From NCBI GenBank assembly GCA_013042825.1, contig JABDPL010000177.1:1-10963 (forward strand): DNA of 10,963 bases, in the 5' to 3' direction. The stretch's first letter is position 1, and every line of letters starts with the position of its first letter. Origin of the DNA: Flavobacteriaceae bacterium (GTDB taxonomy: Bacteria; Bacteroidota; Bacteroidia; Flavobacteriales; Flavobacteriaceae). Below are positions 1 to 5,956 of the stretch, one piece after another. The notes below the pieces were generated by a model. The model did not search any database and was not told where the DNA came from. It saw nothing but the letters and a program-made list of their open reading frames with translations. The position numbers were made by a program, and so were the translations under genes.

Positions 1-1
1 G

Positions 2-352
2 GTAAACACCCTGGGAGCCTTGCATCCGGTTGTGCTGCTCGGCGGTATTTTCTTATTAACAACCGCCTTCAGCCAGGTCATAAATAATTCCGCGACCGCG
101 GTTTTAATGGCTCCAATTGTTATCTTAGCAGCAACAACGTTAAACGTTTCACCTAAACCGTTTATGATCACGGTTGCGGTGAGTGCCTCAACTGCTTTCT
201 TAACCCCAATTGGAACAACAACAAATGCAATGGTCCTGTCAGCAGGCGGCTATAAATTCAAGGATTATGTCAGGGTAGGTGCACCATTATTACTGCTTTT
301 CCTGATCCTTATTCTCGTTCTTGTTCCGGTGATATGGCCTTTAAATATTTAA
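2..352 (+). CDS. SLC13-family (DASS-type) anion permease, C-terminal part only
   Basis: This is an open frame from the window edge to TAA at 350-352, giving 116 residues that are almost all hydrophobic. The true start lies upstream of the window; the in-frame TTG at 20 is not a credible start because the frame continues before it. Two segments are typical of SLC13/ArsB-like permeases: NNSATAVLMAPI, and TPIGTTTNAMV followed by a membrane segment. In this superfamily these asparagine/threonine-rich hairpins line the substrate and sodium site. The family moves sulfate or di- and tricarboxylates across the inner membrane, usually with sodium; the substrate cannot be told from this end of the protein. 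The last about 20 residues form a final membrane helix ending close to the C-terminus. pckA begins 27 bp downstream on the same strand with no terminator between, so co-transcription is likely. Family assignment is fairly secure and the substrate is unknown. Confidence 0.82.
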   Translation, partial: VNTLGALHPVVLLGGIFLLTTAFSQVINNSATAVLMAPIVILAATTLNVSPKPFMITVAVSASTAFLTPIGTTTNAMVLSAGGYKFKDYVRVGAPLLLLFLILILVLVPVIWPLNI

Positions 353-379
353 ATAGAAAAAGAAACTAAAACTAAATTC

Positions 380-2008
380 ATGAAAGAAACAATCACACCA
401 AAACATGCAGATCTTGAACGCTATGGAATAAAGGACGCCGATGTACATTGGAATCTCAGTCCGGAAGACCTTCAAAAAAGAACAATTGAACGCGGAATGG
501 GAAAGGAGACCAATAATGGCACCCTGGCGATCAATACCGGTAAATTTACCGGAAGATCTCCTCAGGACCGTTTCCTCGTTAAAGATGATTACACGGCCGA
601 TAAGATCTGGTGGGGCAAGATCAACAAGCCGATATCACCTGCTAATTTCGATATCCTTTATGATGAGGTTGTAAACTATATGTCAGGAAAGGAATTATAT
701 GCTCGGGACGCCTATGTCTGCGCCGATCCGAAATACAAACTGAATGTCAGGACCATTACTGAATATCCATGGTCGAATATGTTTATTTATAATATGTTCT
801 TGCGTTCAGATCCTTCAGAATTAGTAGATTTTGAAGAAGATTGGCTGGTGTTATGTGCACCTGGATATTCATATCCTGATCCCGCTGCTGTAGGTTTGCG
901 ACAAGGTAATTTCTCAATTCTGAATTTTACAAAAAAAATTGCTCTTGTTGGTGGTTCGGCCTATACAGGTGAAATGAAAAAGGGTATTTTCACTGCTTTG
1001 AATATGATCCTTCCTACAGATCATAATGTACTTCCTATGCACTGCTCTGCGAATGTCGGTGAAAAAGGAGATACAGCAATATACTTTGGCCTATCTGGGA
1101 CCGGTAAAACCACCTTATCAGCAGATCCTGACAGAAAACTGATAGGTGATGATGAGCATGGCTGGACCTCTGAAGACCGTATCTTCAACTTTGAAGGGGG
1201 TTGTTATGCCAAGGCCATTGATCTGACCGAAGAAAAAGAACCGGACATTTACAGGGCCATCAAACCGGGTGCGATCCTTGAGAACGTTATCTTCACCGAA
1301 GATGGTGATGTCGATTATATGGACAGCACCATTACTCAGAATACACGGGTTAGTTATCCACTTTATCATATCGACAATATTCAGGAGCCTTCTTACGCAG
1401 ACAATCCGAAGGATATTTTCTTCCTGACCTGTGATGCGTTTGGTGTGTTGCCTCCGGTTTCTAAACTGACGCCCGGACAAGCAGCTTACCACTTCATTTC
1501 AGGATATACCGCTAAGGTAGCCGGAACCGAGGCAGGAATTACAGAGCCCGTTCCTTCTTTCTCAGCTTGCTTTGGCGCACCGTTTATGCCATTGCACCCG
1601 ACAGTTTATGCGGAAATGCTCAGCAAGAAAATGCAGGATGCCGGCGTTAATGTCTGGCTGATCAATACCGGTTGGAGTGGCGGACCGTATGGTGTGGGTT
1701 CACGTATCAAATTGAAGTATACGAGAGCCATGATCACTGCTATCTTGAATGGAGATATGGAAGGTATGGAATTCCAGCAGCATCCGATATTTGGCTTGTT
1801 CATGCCAACAAGTTGTACGGGTGTACCATCAGAAATTCTCGATCCGATGAATACCTGGGAAAACAAGAGTGCTTATGTCAGTAAGTCGATTCAGCTGGCG
1901 CATTCCTTCCATCTCAACTTTGAGAAATTCCAGTCTCAGGCGTCTAAACAGATAATCGAAGGCGGACCGCTAATCGATGAGCATCATGATTTACATGAGC
2001 ATGTCTAG
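380..2008 (+). CDS. pckA: Phosphoenolpyruvate carboxykinase (ATP)
   Basis: This cytosolic enzyme converts oxaloacetate and ATP to phosphoenolpyruvate, CO2 and ADP, the entry step of gluconeogenesis from TCA-cycle carbon. The 542-residue length is normal for the ATP-dependent family. Visible active-site elements, compared by memory with the E. coli enzyme, are GRSPQDRF around Arg59 (substrate arginine), Tyr195 and Lys200/Lys201 in AYTGEMKKG (metal and substrate), His221 in LPMHCSANVG (metal), the P-loop GLSGTGKTT at 237-245 with Lys243, the metal-binding pair Asp257/Asp258 in IGDDEHGW, and Arg323 in NTRVSYP. All are intact. The ATG at 380 follows an A-rich leader with no Shine-Dalgarno sequence, as is usual in Bacteroidota. 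The gene may be read from a promoter upstream of the SLC13 permease and ends at a strong intrinsic terminator. The C-terminus carries a His/Asp/Glu-rich tail (DEHHDLHEHV), which looks lineage-specific. Confidence 0.98.
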   Translation: MKETITPKHADLERYGIKDADVHWNLSPEDLQKRTIERGMGKETNNGTLAINTGKFTGRSPQDRFLVKDDYTADKIWWGKINKPISPANFDILYDEVVNYMSGKELYARDAYVCADPKYKLNVRTITEYPWSNMFIYNMFLRSDPSELVDFEEDWLVLCAPGYSYPDPAAVGLRQGNFSILNFTKKIALVGGSAYTGEMKKGIFTALNMILPTDHNVLPMHCSANVGEKGDTAIYFGLSGTGKTTLSADPDRKLIGDDEHGWTSEDRIFNFEGGCYAKAIDLTEEKEPDIYRAIKPGAILENVIFTEDGDVDYMDSTITQNTRVSYPLYHIDNIQEPSYADNPKDIFFLTCDAFGVLPPVSKLTPGQAAYHFISGYTAKVAGTEAGITEPVPSFSACFGAPFMPLHPTVYAEMLSKKMQDAGVNVWLINTGWSGGPYGVGSRIKLKYTRAMITAILNGDMEGMEFQQHPIFGLFMPTSCTGVPSEILDPMNTWENKSAYVSKSIQLAHSFHLNFEKFQSQASKQIIEGGPLIDEHHDLHEHV

Positions 2009-2022
2009 GAAATAGATAATTG

Positions 2023-2051
2023 AAAAAGGAGCGCTAAGCGCTCCTTTTTTT
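2023..2051 (+). terminator. Rho-independent terminator of pckA
   Basis: A perfect 12-bp stem (2023-2034 pairing with 2038-2049) has a GC-rich GGAGCGC core, a TAA loop and an uninterrupted T run to 2051. It lies 14 bp after the pckA stop. The A run on the left arm pairs with the T run, so it could also work to some extent from the other strand. Confidence 0.93.
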
Positions 2052-2086
2052 ATCTCAATATTTTCTTTTAATTGAAATGAAGTCAG

Positions 2087-2123
2087 TGCGAGCCATTGAG
2101 AAATTTTTTTTCAATGGCTCGCA
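2087..2123. repeat. Perfect 13-bp inverted repeat upstream of the GIY-YIG gene
   Basis: Left arm TGCGAGCCATTGA (2087-2099) and right arm TCAATGGCTCGCA (2111-2123) are exact reverse complements around an 11-nt loop containing eight of its bases as T (2103-2110). The structure sits 53 bp before the nuclease start codon and about 35 bp after the pckA terminator. The right arm runs into CTCGCAAT (2118-2125), the same 8-mer found in the repeat directly behind the gene (2504-2511). It could be a 5'-UTR hairpin or operator of the nuclease gene, a second terminator, or a mobile palindromic repeat. Confidence 0.85.
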
Positions 2124-2175
2124 ATCTCATGAGTATGTCACTATTTTATATGTAGATTATATTCTATATTGTGAT

Positions 2176-2469
2176 ATGCCTAACGGATATATTTATATAC
2201 TAACCAATACACATAACAGTGTGCTTTATACCGGTGTTACAAGTAATCTAATCAAACGTATTAATCAACATAAAAGCAAAGTATATAAGAAGAGCTTTAC
2301 CTCGAAGTATAATTGCCATAGACTGGTGTATTACGAAAAATATAATTCGATAGTATTAGCGATTGAAAGAGAGAAACAAATCAAGAATTACAGCAGAAAT
2401 AAAAAGAATAAACTTGTGAATTCCTTAAATCCCGGTTGGGATGATTTATATAAATATTTAATCCATTAA
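2176..2469 (+). CDS. Single-domain GIY-YIG endonuclease family protein
   Basis: This 97-residue protein is essentially one GIY-YIG nuclease domain (UvrC N-terminal-like, UPF0213/YhbQ type). Visible landmarks in order are the GIY-like strand GYIYILTN (residues 4-11), the YIG-like LYTGVTSN (17-24), the catalytic arginine region LIKRINQHK with Arg28 and His32, the metal-binding Glu66 in AIEREKQIK, and the terminal NPGWDDL (85-91). All expected catalytic positions are present. The family cleaves or nicks DNA, but no target is established for most of these stand-alone members. The ATG at 2176 is preferred over the in-frame ATG at 2077, because translation from 2077 would run through the inverted repeat at 2087-2123 and add 33 residues unlike the family. 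Composition is clearly AT-rich (about 32% GC over 2221-2340, versus about half GC in the sampled line 8581-8640), suggesting separate acquisition. Palindromic repeats sit immediately on both sides. Confidence 0.9.
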   Translation: MPNGYIYILTNTHNSVLYTGVTSNLIKRINQHKSKVYKKSFTSKYNCHRLVYYEKYNSIVLAIEREKQIKNYSRNKKNKLVNSLNPGWDDLYKYLIH

Positions 2470-2471
2470 GG

Positions 2472-2514
2472 AGATTGCTATGTCATCCCGTTTTACGGGA
2501 TTCCTCGCAATGAC
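2472..2514 (-). repeat. TCAT...ATCT hairpin repeat, ATTGC/GCAAT type (copy 1)
   Basis: Read on the minus strand this 43-nt element begins GTCATTGCGAGG and ends GCAATCT. An inner stem ATCCCGT/ACGGGAT (loop AAA) is nested inside an outer ATTGC/GCAAT stem. It starts 3 bp after the stop codon of the GIY-YIG gene and lies between two convergent genes. A second copy of identical length is at 8297-8339; the inner stems differ by a compensatory T-A to C-G change (CCCGT/ACGGG versus CCCGC/GCGGG). Confidence 0.85.
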
Positions 2515-2556
2515 TTCTTCTAAGGTTGAGTTCTCACTTCAGGGATAGAATGACGA

Positions 2557-3723
2557 TCAATTTAGAGCTCCTTGCGAAACAGCCACAATCGCTTGTTCCA
2601 AATCAGCTTCAAGATCCCTGCGACTTTCAATACCAACAGAAAAGCGTATGAGATTATCCCCGATGCCTTGCGACTTGCGTTCTTCGGGAGTTAATAAGGC
2701 ATGAGAGGCTACTGCAGGCAGAAGGACAGTGCTTTCGATACCAGCCAGGCTCATGGACGGTTTTATCAGTTTTAGCGCATTCATAAAGGCTTTGGCATCG
2801 ATACTGTCGATTAAGTCGAACGACATCATCGCTCCGAAACCACGCATTTGGGACACGGCAATCTCATGGCTGGGGTGATTATCGAGTCCGGGATAGTAGA
2901 CCCTCTCAATGGCTTCATGGCCGTTCAGATAATTCGCCAGTTTACGGGCATTGCGTTGTTGGGCCTTAAAGCGAACCACCAGGGTCTTCATACTGCGCTC
3001 AAGTAACCAGACCGTATAATCGCTTAGACTACCGCCAAGGCTCTTGGCCATACGCCAGATGCTGTCCATATGCTCCTGGCTTCCCGCTACGGCTCCCGCA
3101 CAGATATCACTGTGACCACCAAAATACTTGGTAGCCGAGTGGACCACAAGGTCGATACCGAAATCGATGGGATTCTGAATTATGGGTGTGGCAAAGGTAT
3201 TGTCGATTACCGTCATGCAATTATTATTCTTCGCAAGCTTGGCTACAGCAAACATATCAACAAGCTTTAACAACGGGTTGGATGGCGTCTCGATATAGAT
3301 CATACTGGTACGATCGGTCATGGCCGATTCGAAATGCGCAATGCCGAGTCCGTCTGTAAAGCTGTAGTCGATATTGAAATTGGCAAAGTGCTCCTCTATA
3401 AGATTTCTGGTACCCCCATAGATATCTTTCTGGACAACCACGTGATCGCCGGCTTTAAGAAAGGACAACATAGTTGTGCTTATGGCCGCCATGCCCGAAC
3501 CAAAGATCATGGCTGCTTCAGCATGCTCGAGAGCTGCGATCTTCTTTGCCAGGTACTCCTGGTTTGGTGTATTGAAGTAGCGCGGATAGCGTTTTACATC
3601 CACATCCATAAAAGCATAGGATGAAGAGGGGTAAATTGGAGAAACCGCGCCATGAAATTGTGTGTCCTCTATCTCTCCTATATGGGTGCAAATGGTATTT
3701 AATCCGGGTCTGTCTTTCGCCAT
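2557..3723 (-). CDS. PLP-dependent trans-sulfuration enzyme (cystathionine gamma-synthase / gamma-lyase type)
   Basis: This 388-residue Cys/Met metabolism PLP enzyme is in the normal size range. Key features are YPR at 46-48 (phosphate contacts from the neighbouring subunit), GSGMAA at 75-80, Tyr102 in IYGGT (stacks on the PLP ring), Asp174 in VIDNTFATP (pyridine nitrogen), Lys199 in HSATKYFGGHSD (Schiff-base lysine), and Arg360 in LIRFSVGIE (substrate carboxylate). There is no cysteine in the YGGT loop, which argues against methionine gamma-lyase. Glu330 in LAGIES falls, by eye, where gamma-acting enzymes carry glutamate and E. coli cystathionine beta-lyase does not, favouring cystathionine gamma-synthase or gamma-lyase. 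These two cannot be separated here. The ATG at 3723 is chosen; an in-frame ATG at 3807 lies inside a repeat and would add 28 unconserved residues. The gene ends 87 bp from the convergent nuclease gene. Confidence 0.92.
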   Translation of the reverse strand: MAKDRPGLNTICTHIGEIEDTQFHGAVSPIYPSSSYAFMDVDVKRYPRYFNTPNQEYLAKKIAALEHAEAAMIFGSGMAAISTTMLSFLKAGDHVVVQKDIYGGTRNLIEEHFANFNIDYSFTDGLGIAHFESAMTDRTSMIYIETPSNPLLKLVDMFAVAKLAKNNNCMTVIDNTFATPIIQNPIDFGIDLVVHSATKYFGGHSDICAGAVAGSQEHMDSIWRMAKSLGGSLSDYTVWLLERSMKTLVVRFKAQQRNARKLANYLNGHEAIERVYYPGLDNHPSHEIAVSQMRGFGAMMSFDLIDSIDAKAFMNALKLIKPSMSLAGIESTVLLPAVASHALLTPEERKSQGIGDNLIRFSVGIESRRDLEADLEQAIVAVSQGALN

Positions 3724-3791
3724 GACAATCTGATTTTTGTTGAAGGATTTAAAGATAGGAAAAGGAAGGAACTTAATGAAGTTAAATGTGG

Positions 3792-3860
3792 TAGGTACCC
3801 CGCCCACTCGCCCAAGGCCTCGTGTTCAGGCAAGCCCGCCTCTGCTTCGCAGATTCGGGC
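3792..3860 (+). repeat. Composite intergenic repeat, copy A: leader plus first hairpin
   Basis: Bases 3792-3841 match 6391-6440 with a single difference (A at 3828, G at 6427). The leader runs into a hairpin GCCCG-CC-TCTGC-TTC-GCAGA-TT-CGGGC (3834-3860). The element fills the space between blh and the trans-sulfuration gene. It is intergenic in both places and too GC-rich to match the neighbouring coding DNA. Confidence 0.88.
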
Positions 3861-3917
3861 AAGCCCGCCTTCACTGCGTGAATTCGGGCAAGCCCGCCTT
3901 CACTGCGTGAATTCGGG
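3831..3917 (+). repeat. Three tandem 29-bp hairpin units
   Basis: Units lie at 3831-3859, 3860-3888 and 3889-3917. Units 2 and 3 are identical (inner stem TTCAC/GTGAA, loop TGC); unit 1 has inner stem TCTGC/GCAGA with loop TTC. Each unit also closes an outer GCCCG/CGGGC stem across a 2x2 CC/TT internal loop. The stem differences are compensatory. There are no spacers, so this is not a CRISPR array. Confidence 0.92.
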
Positions 3918-3926
3918 CAGGTAGGT

Positions 3927-3957
3927 GCTAGGGACTAGTTACTAAGTGCTAACTACT
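3927..3957 (+). repeat. Period-7 ACYAGNN array, copy A
   Basis: Successive heptads GCTAGGG, ACTAGTT, ACTAAGT, GCTAACT start at 3927, 3934, 3941 and 3948. They directly follow the hairpin units and run into the end of blh: the blh stop (TAG on the minus strand, 3953-3955) lies inside the array. Confidence 0.78.
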
Positions 3958-4852
3958 CTTCTTTATACACGCGCATCATAACCAAAACATGCGGCAGGGT
4001 GATGGCGGCTAAAAAGGAAAAGAAAATCGATAGAAACAGCTGTTCCTGATTTCGCAGCAGGTATAAGGTAGTTACCAACCCAACAACGGCGAAGATATAA
4101 TACAGCCAGGAGCTCTTGAGGTATTTTTTTAAGTTCAGCCTGTTGTTTTCTCCATAAAGCAGCTTGATCTGGTCATTCAGGGAAGGAATGGAATGCCAGA
4201 AAATAAAATAGATGGCAAAGGCCCAAATAAGAGAGGCCATTTTAAAAACAAGGGCGAGGACCAGTATAAGGAAGATCTCTTCTATCCAATTAGACTGCAT
4301 CTTCCTTGACAGGAACAGGTAAATACCCAGACCGATACTGGAAACCACAGCGATTCCGAAGAAAAGGGTCAACAGATCAGTATGCAGGTCGACCGCCGTA
4401 ATATTTTCCATAATCGATAAGGTCTCTTCAGCATTCAGAAAAAATAACAGTCCGAAAATCAACGATCCATAAGCCAGGAAAAACAACTTATGCGGCCAGG
4501 CTGTTTTAACCGATTTATCGATCCAATGCTGTTCGCCAAAGTGGTAACAGCTCAACAAAATAAAGACCATAAGTGCAAGAGCCGGGATAAAATAGAATGC
4601 CAATCCAGTTAAAAGGACCATCCCCACATAAGGGATCAGCGGATTCATTTGCCCGGGCAAAACCGTCGTAAACACCCGGCGTATAAGACGGATATCATTC
4701 GCGCCATGGAGTATACCTATAGTTATAATGAGCAGGTAACCCATATAGTCCTCCGTTACGGCATCAAAATAGACCGCTATCCACAAGGCAAAAAAGGTGG
4801 CGATGGTTGCAAAACTCGTCTGCTGACTTAAAAAAGGATCTTTCGATTTCAT
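3953..4852 (-). CDS. blh: Brp/Blh-family beta-carotene 15,15'-dioxygenase
   Basis: This membrane enzyme cleaves beta-carotene symmetrically into two retinal molecules, the chromophore of the divergent proteorhodopsin. The 299-residue protein is strongly hydrophobic with multiple predicted membrane helices. The histidines expected to bind iron in this family are visible: His49 in GILHGAND (47-53), His104 and His109 in YHFGEQHW (103-110), His220 in IFWHSIPSL, and His288 in LPHVLVMMR near the C-terminus. The start codon at 4852 lies 79 bp from the rhodopsin start. A TAAATTTG box on the minus strand (4868-4861) ends only 8 nt before the ATG, so the transcript may be nearly leaderless. Adjacent blh and rhodopsin genes are well known in marine Bacteroidota, which strengthens the call. 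The stop codon sits at the edge of a heptad repeat array. Confidence 0.95.
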   Translation of the reverse strand: MKSKDPFLSQQTSFATIATFFALWIAVYFDAVTEDYMGYLLIITIGILHGANDIRLIRRVFTTVLPGQMNPLIPYVGMVLLTGLAFYFIPALALMVFILLSCYHFGEQHWIDKSVKTAWPHKLFFLAYGSLIFGLLFFLNAEETLSIMENITAVDLHTDLLTLFFGIAVVSSIGLGIYLFLSRKMQSNWIEEIFLILVLALVFKMASLIWAFAIYFIFWHSIPSLNDQIKLLYGENNRLNLKKYLKSSWLYYIFAVVGLVTTLYLLRNQEQLFLSIFFSFLAAITLPHVLVMMRVYKEE

Positions 4853-4860
4853 TTGTTAAA

Positions 4861-4868
4861 CAAATTTA
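4861..4868 (-). promoter_or_regulatory. Candidate -7 box for blh (TAAATTTG)
   Basis: On the minus strand this matches the Bacteroidota TAnnTTTG -7 consensus exactly. It mirrors an identical box at 4903-4910 on the plus strand. It overlaps a 13-bp near-palindrome TTTGTTAAACAAA (4852-4864) that could be a regulator site. No clear -33 TTG was found at the usual spacing. Confidence 0.45.
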
Positions 4869-4902
4869 TGAAAACTTTAAACATTTTCTGTTTAAGCTTT
4901 CT

Positions 4903-4910
4903 TAAATTTG
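4903..4910 (+). promoter_or_regulatory. Candidate -7 box for proteorhodopsin (TAAATTTG)
   Basis: This is an exact TAnnTTTG match ending 21 nt before the rhodopsin ATG, a suitable distance for a short A-rich leader. No good -33 TTG is visible upstream, which may mean a weak or activator-dependent promoter. Confidence 0.5.
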
Positions 4911-4931
4911 TCGAAACAAAATTAAACTTTT

Positions 4932-5672
4932 ATGAAACTAATGCTAACCTTAATGGCCGAAGTAAGTCAGATCGCAACTGATGATTACGTAGGCTTCACA
5001 TTCTTTGTCGGATGTATGGCTATGATGGCCGCATCGGCATTTTTCTTTTTGTCGATGAATTCATTCGACAGAAAATGGCGCACTTCTATCCTGGTTTCAG
5101 GATTGATTACTTTTATCGCTGCAGTTCACTATTGGTATATGCGTGACTACTGGGCAGCGTTTGCTGAGTCCCCTACTTTCTTCAGATATGTTGATTGGGT
5201 ATTGACTGTTCCGTTGATGGTAGTAGAATTTTATTTGATATTAAAAGTAGCCGGAGCGAAAAAATCGCTTATGTGGCGTTTGATCTTCTTATCGGTGGTC
5301 ATGCTCGTAACAGGTTACTTAGGAGAAGCTGTATACAGAGACCAGGCCTGGTTGTGGGGATTGATCTCAGGTATCGCTTACTTCGCTATTGCTTATGACA
5401 TCTGGCTTGGAAAAGCCAAAAAACTGGCTGTGGAAGCTGGTGGTGCAGTATTGCAGGCACACAAAACATTATGTTGGTTCGTACTGGTAGGTTGGGCGAT
5501 CTATCCGCTAGGATACATGGCCGGAACCCCGGGATGGTACGACAGCATCTTTGGTGGATTACAGATGGATGTAATTTACAACATCGGTGACGCCATCAAC
5601 AAAATAGGCTTTGGGTTGGTGATCTACAACCTCGCAGTAAAATCTTCTAATGGGAATACTGCTGCTGCCTAA
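4932..5672 (+). CDS. Proteorhodopsin, light-driven proton pump
   Basis: This 246-residue, seven-helix inner-membrane protein binds retinal and exports protons in light. Numbers in brackets are those of green proteorhodopsin. His66 (75) partners the primary acceptor. Helix C has Arg85 (94), Asp88 (97, proton acceptor), Thr92 (101) and Glu99 (108, proton donor) in RYVDWVLTVPLMVVEFYLIL; this D-T-E set is that of proton pumps, not sodium (NDQ) or chloride (NTQ) pumps. Met96 occupies tuning position 105, typical of green-absorbing flavobacterial forms. Helix G carries Asp220 (227) and the Schiff-base Lys224 (231) in GDAINKIGFG. Gly143 in WGLISG aligns by eye with BR Trp138 and xanthorhodopsin Gly156, leaving room for a carotenoid antenna. 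The start at 4932 follows an A/T-rich leader; Met4 and Met8 are possible alternatives. The gene is monocistronic, ended by a terminator 32 bp downstream, and divergent from blh. Confidence 0.98.
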   Translation: MKLMLTLMAEVSQIATDDYVGFTFFVGCMAMMAASAFFFLSMNSFDRKWRTSILVSGLITFIAAVHYWYMRDYWAAFAESPTFFRYVDWVLTVPLMVVEFYLILKVAGAKKSLMWRLIFLSVVMLVTGYLGEAVYRDQAWLWGLISGIAYFAIAYDIWLGKAKKLAVEAGGAVLQAHKTLCWFVLVGWAIYPLGYMAGTPGWYDSIFGGLQMDVIYNIGDAINKIGFGLVIYNLAVKSSNGNTAAA

Positions 5673-5704
5673 TTTGATTTTATTAGTTAGTTATTTTAAG
5701 ACAG

Positions 5705-5731
5705 GGTCCTCCGTTTCGGGGGACCTTTTTT
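5705..5731 (+). terminator. Rho-independent terminator of proteorhodopsin
   Basis: Stem GGTCCTCCG (5705-5713) pairs with CGGGGGACC (5717-5725) with one G-U wobble and a TTT loop, followed by six T (5726-5731). It ends the rhodopsin transcript as a single gene. Confidence 0.92.
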
Positions 5732-5763
5732 GTAGGAAATAATTAGTCTGATAAATAAATATA

Positions 5764-5872
5764 GAAACCAGAAACCAGATACCAGATACCAGATACCAGA
5801 TACCAGAAACCAGATACCAGTTCCCGAGTAACCTGATACTAGGAACTAGGAACTAATGACTAACTACTAAAA
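5764..5872 (+). repeat. Period-7 array: eight GAWACCA units followed by ACTANNN units
   Basis: Eight uninterrupted heptamers GAAACCA or GATACCA occupy 5764-5819. Rotated, the unit reads ACCAGAW. After an 18-bp gap, further heptads ACTAGGA, ACTAGGA, ACTAATG, ACTAACT start at 5838, 5845, 5852 and 5859. Both halves fit one consensus, ACYAGNN, shared with arrays at 3927, 6517, 7995 (minus) and 8424. This is the longest and most regular array in the window and likely to vary in copy number between strains. Confidence 0.9.
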
Positions 5873-5922
5873 ACTATTCATCTAATCTGATTTTTATCAT
5901 AGGAAATTTGTTGTCTGAATTT

Positions 5923-5930
5923 TAGATTTG
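5923..5930 (+). promoter_or_regulatory. Candidate -7 box for the eRF1-like gene (TAGATTTG)
   Basis: This is an exact TAnnTTTG match ending 26 nt before the ATG at 5957. Two TTG triplets (5908-5913) are nearer than the normal -33 spacing, so only the -7 element is supported. Confidence 0.4.
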
Positions 5931-5956
5931 ATAAAATTCGTAAACTAATTTTCACT

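Noticed and set aside
1118..1492. 124-codon minus-strand frame inside pckA
   Set aside because: It is antisense to a fully conserved enzyme and has no recognisable domain.
2077..2175. Longer start for the GIY-YIG protein at 2077
   Set aside because: It would translate the inverted repeat and add 33 residues before the canonical MPNGYIYIL opening.
2472..2514. Intrinsic terminator between the convergent genes
   Set aside because: The hairpin is good but no T tract follows on either strand; it matches a dispersed repeat family, though it may still slow transcription.
3724..3807. Longer start for the trans-sulfuration enzyme at 3807
   Set aside because: The extra 28 residues come from repeat and leader DNA, are hydrophobic and unlike the family; the ATG at 3723 starts the conserved protein.
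3831..3917. CRISPR array
   Set aside because: The 29-bp units are directly abutting with no spacers and there are no cas genes.
5764..5820. CRISPR or iteron-type replication origin
   Set aside because: The 7-bp units have no spacers, no replication initiator gene is nearby, and the same heptads are scattered through several intergenic gaps.
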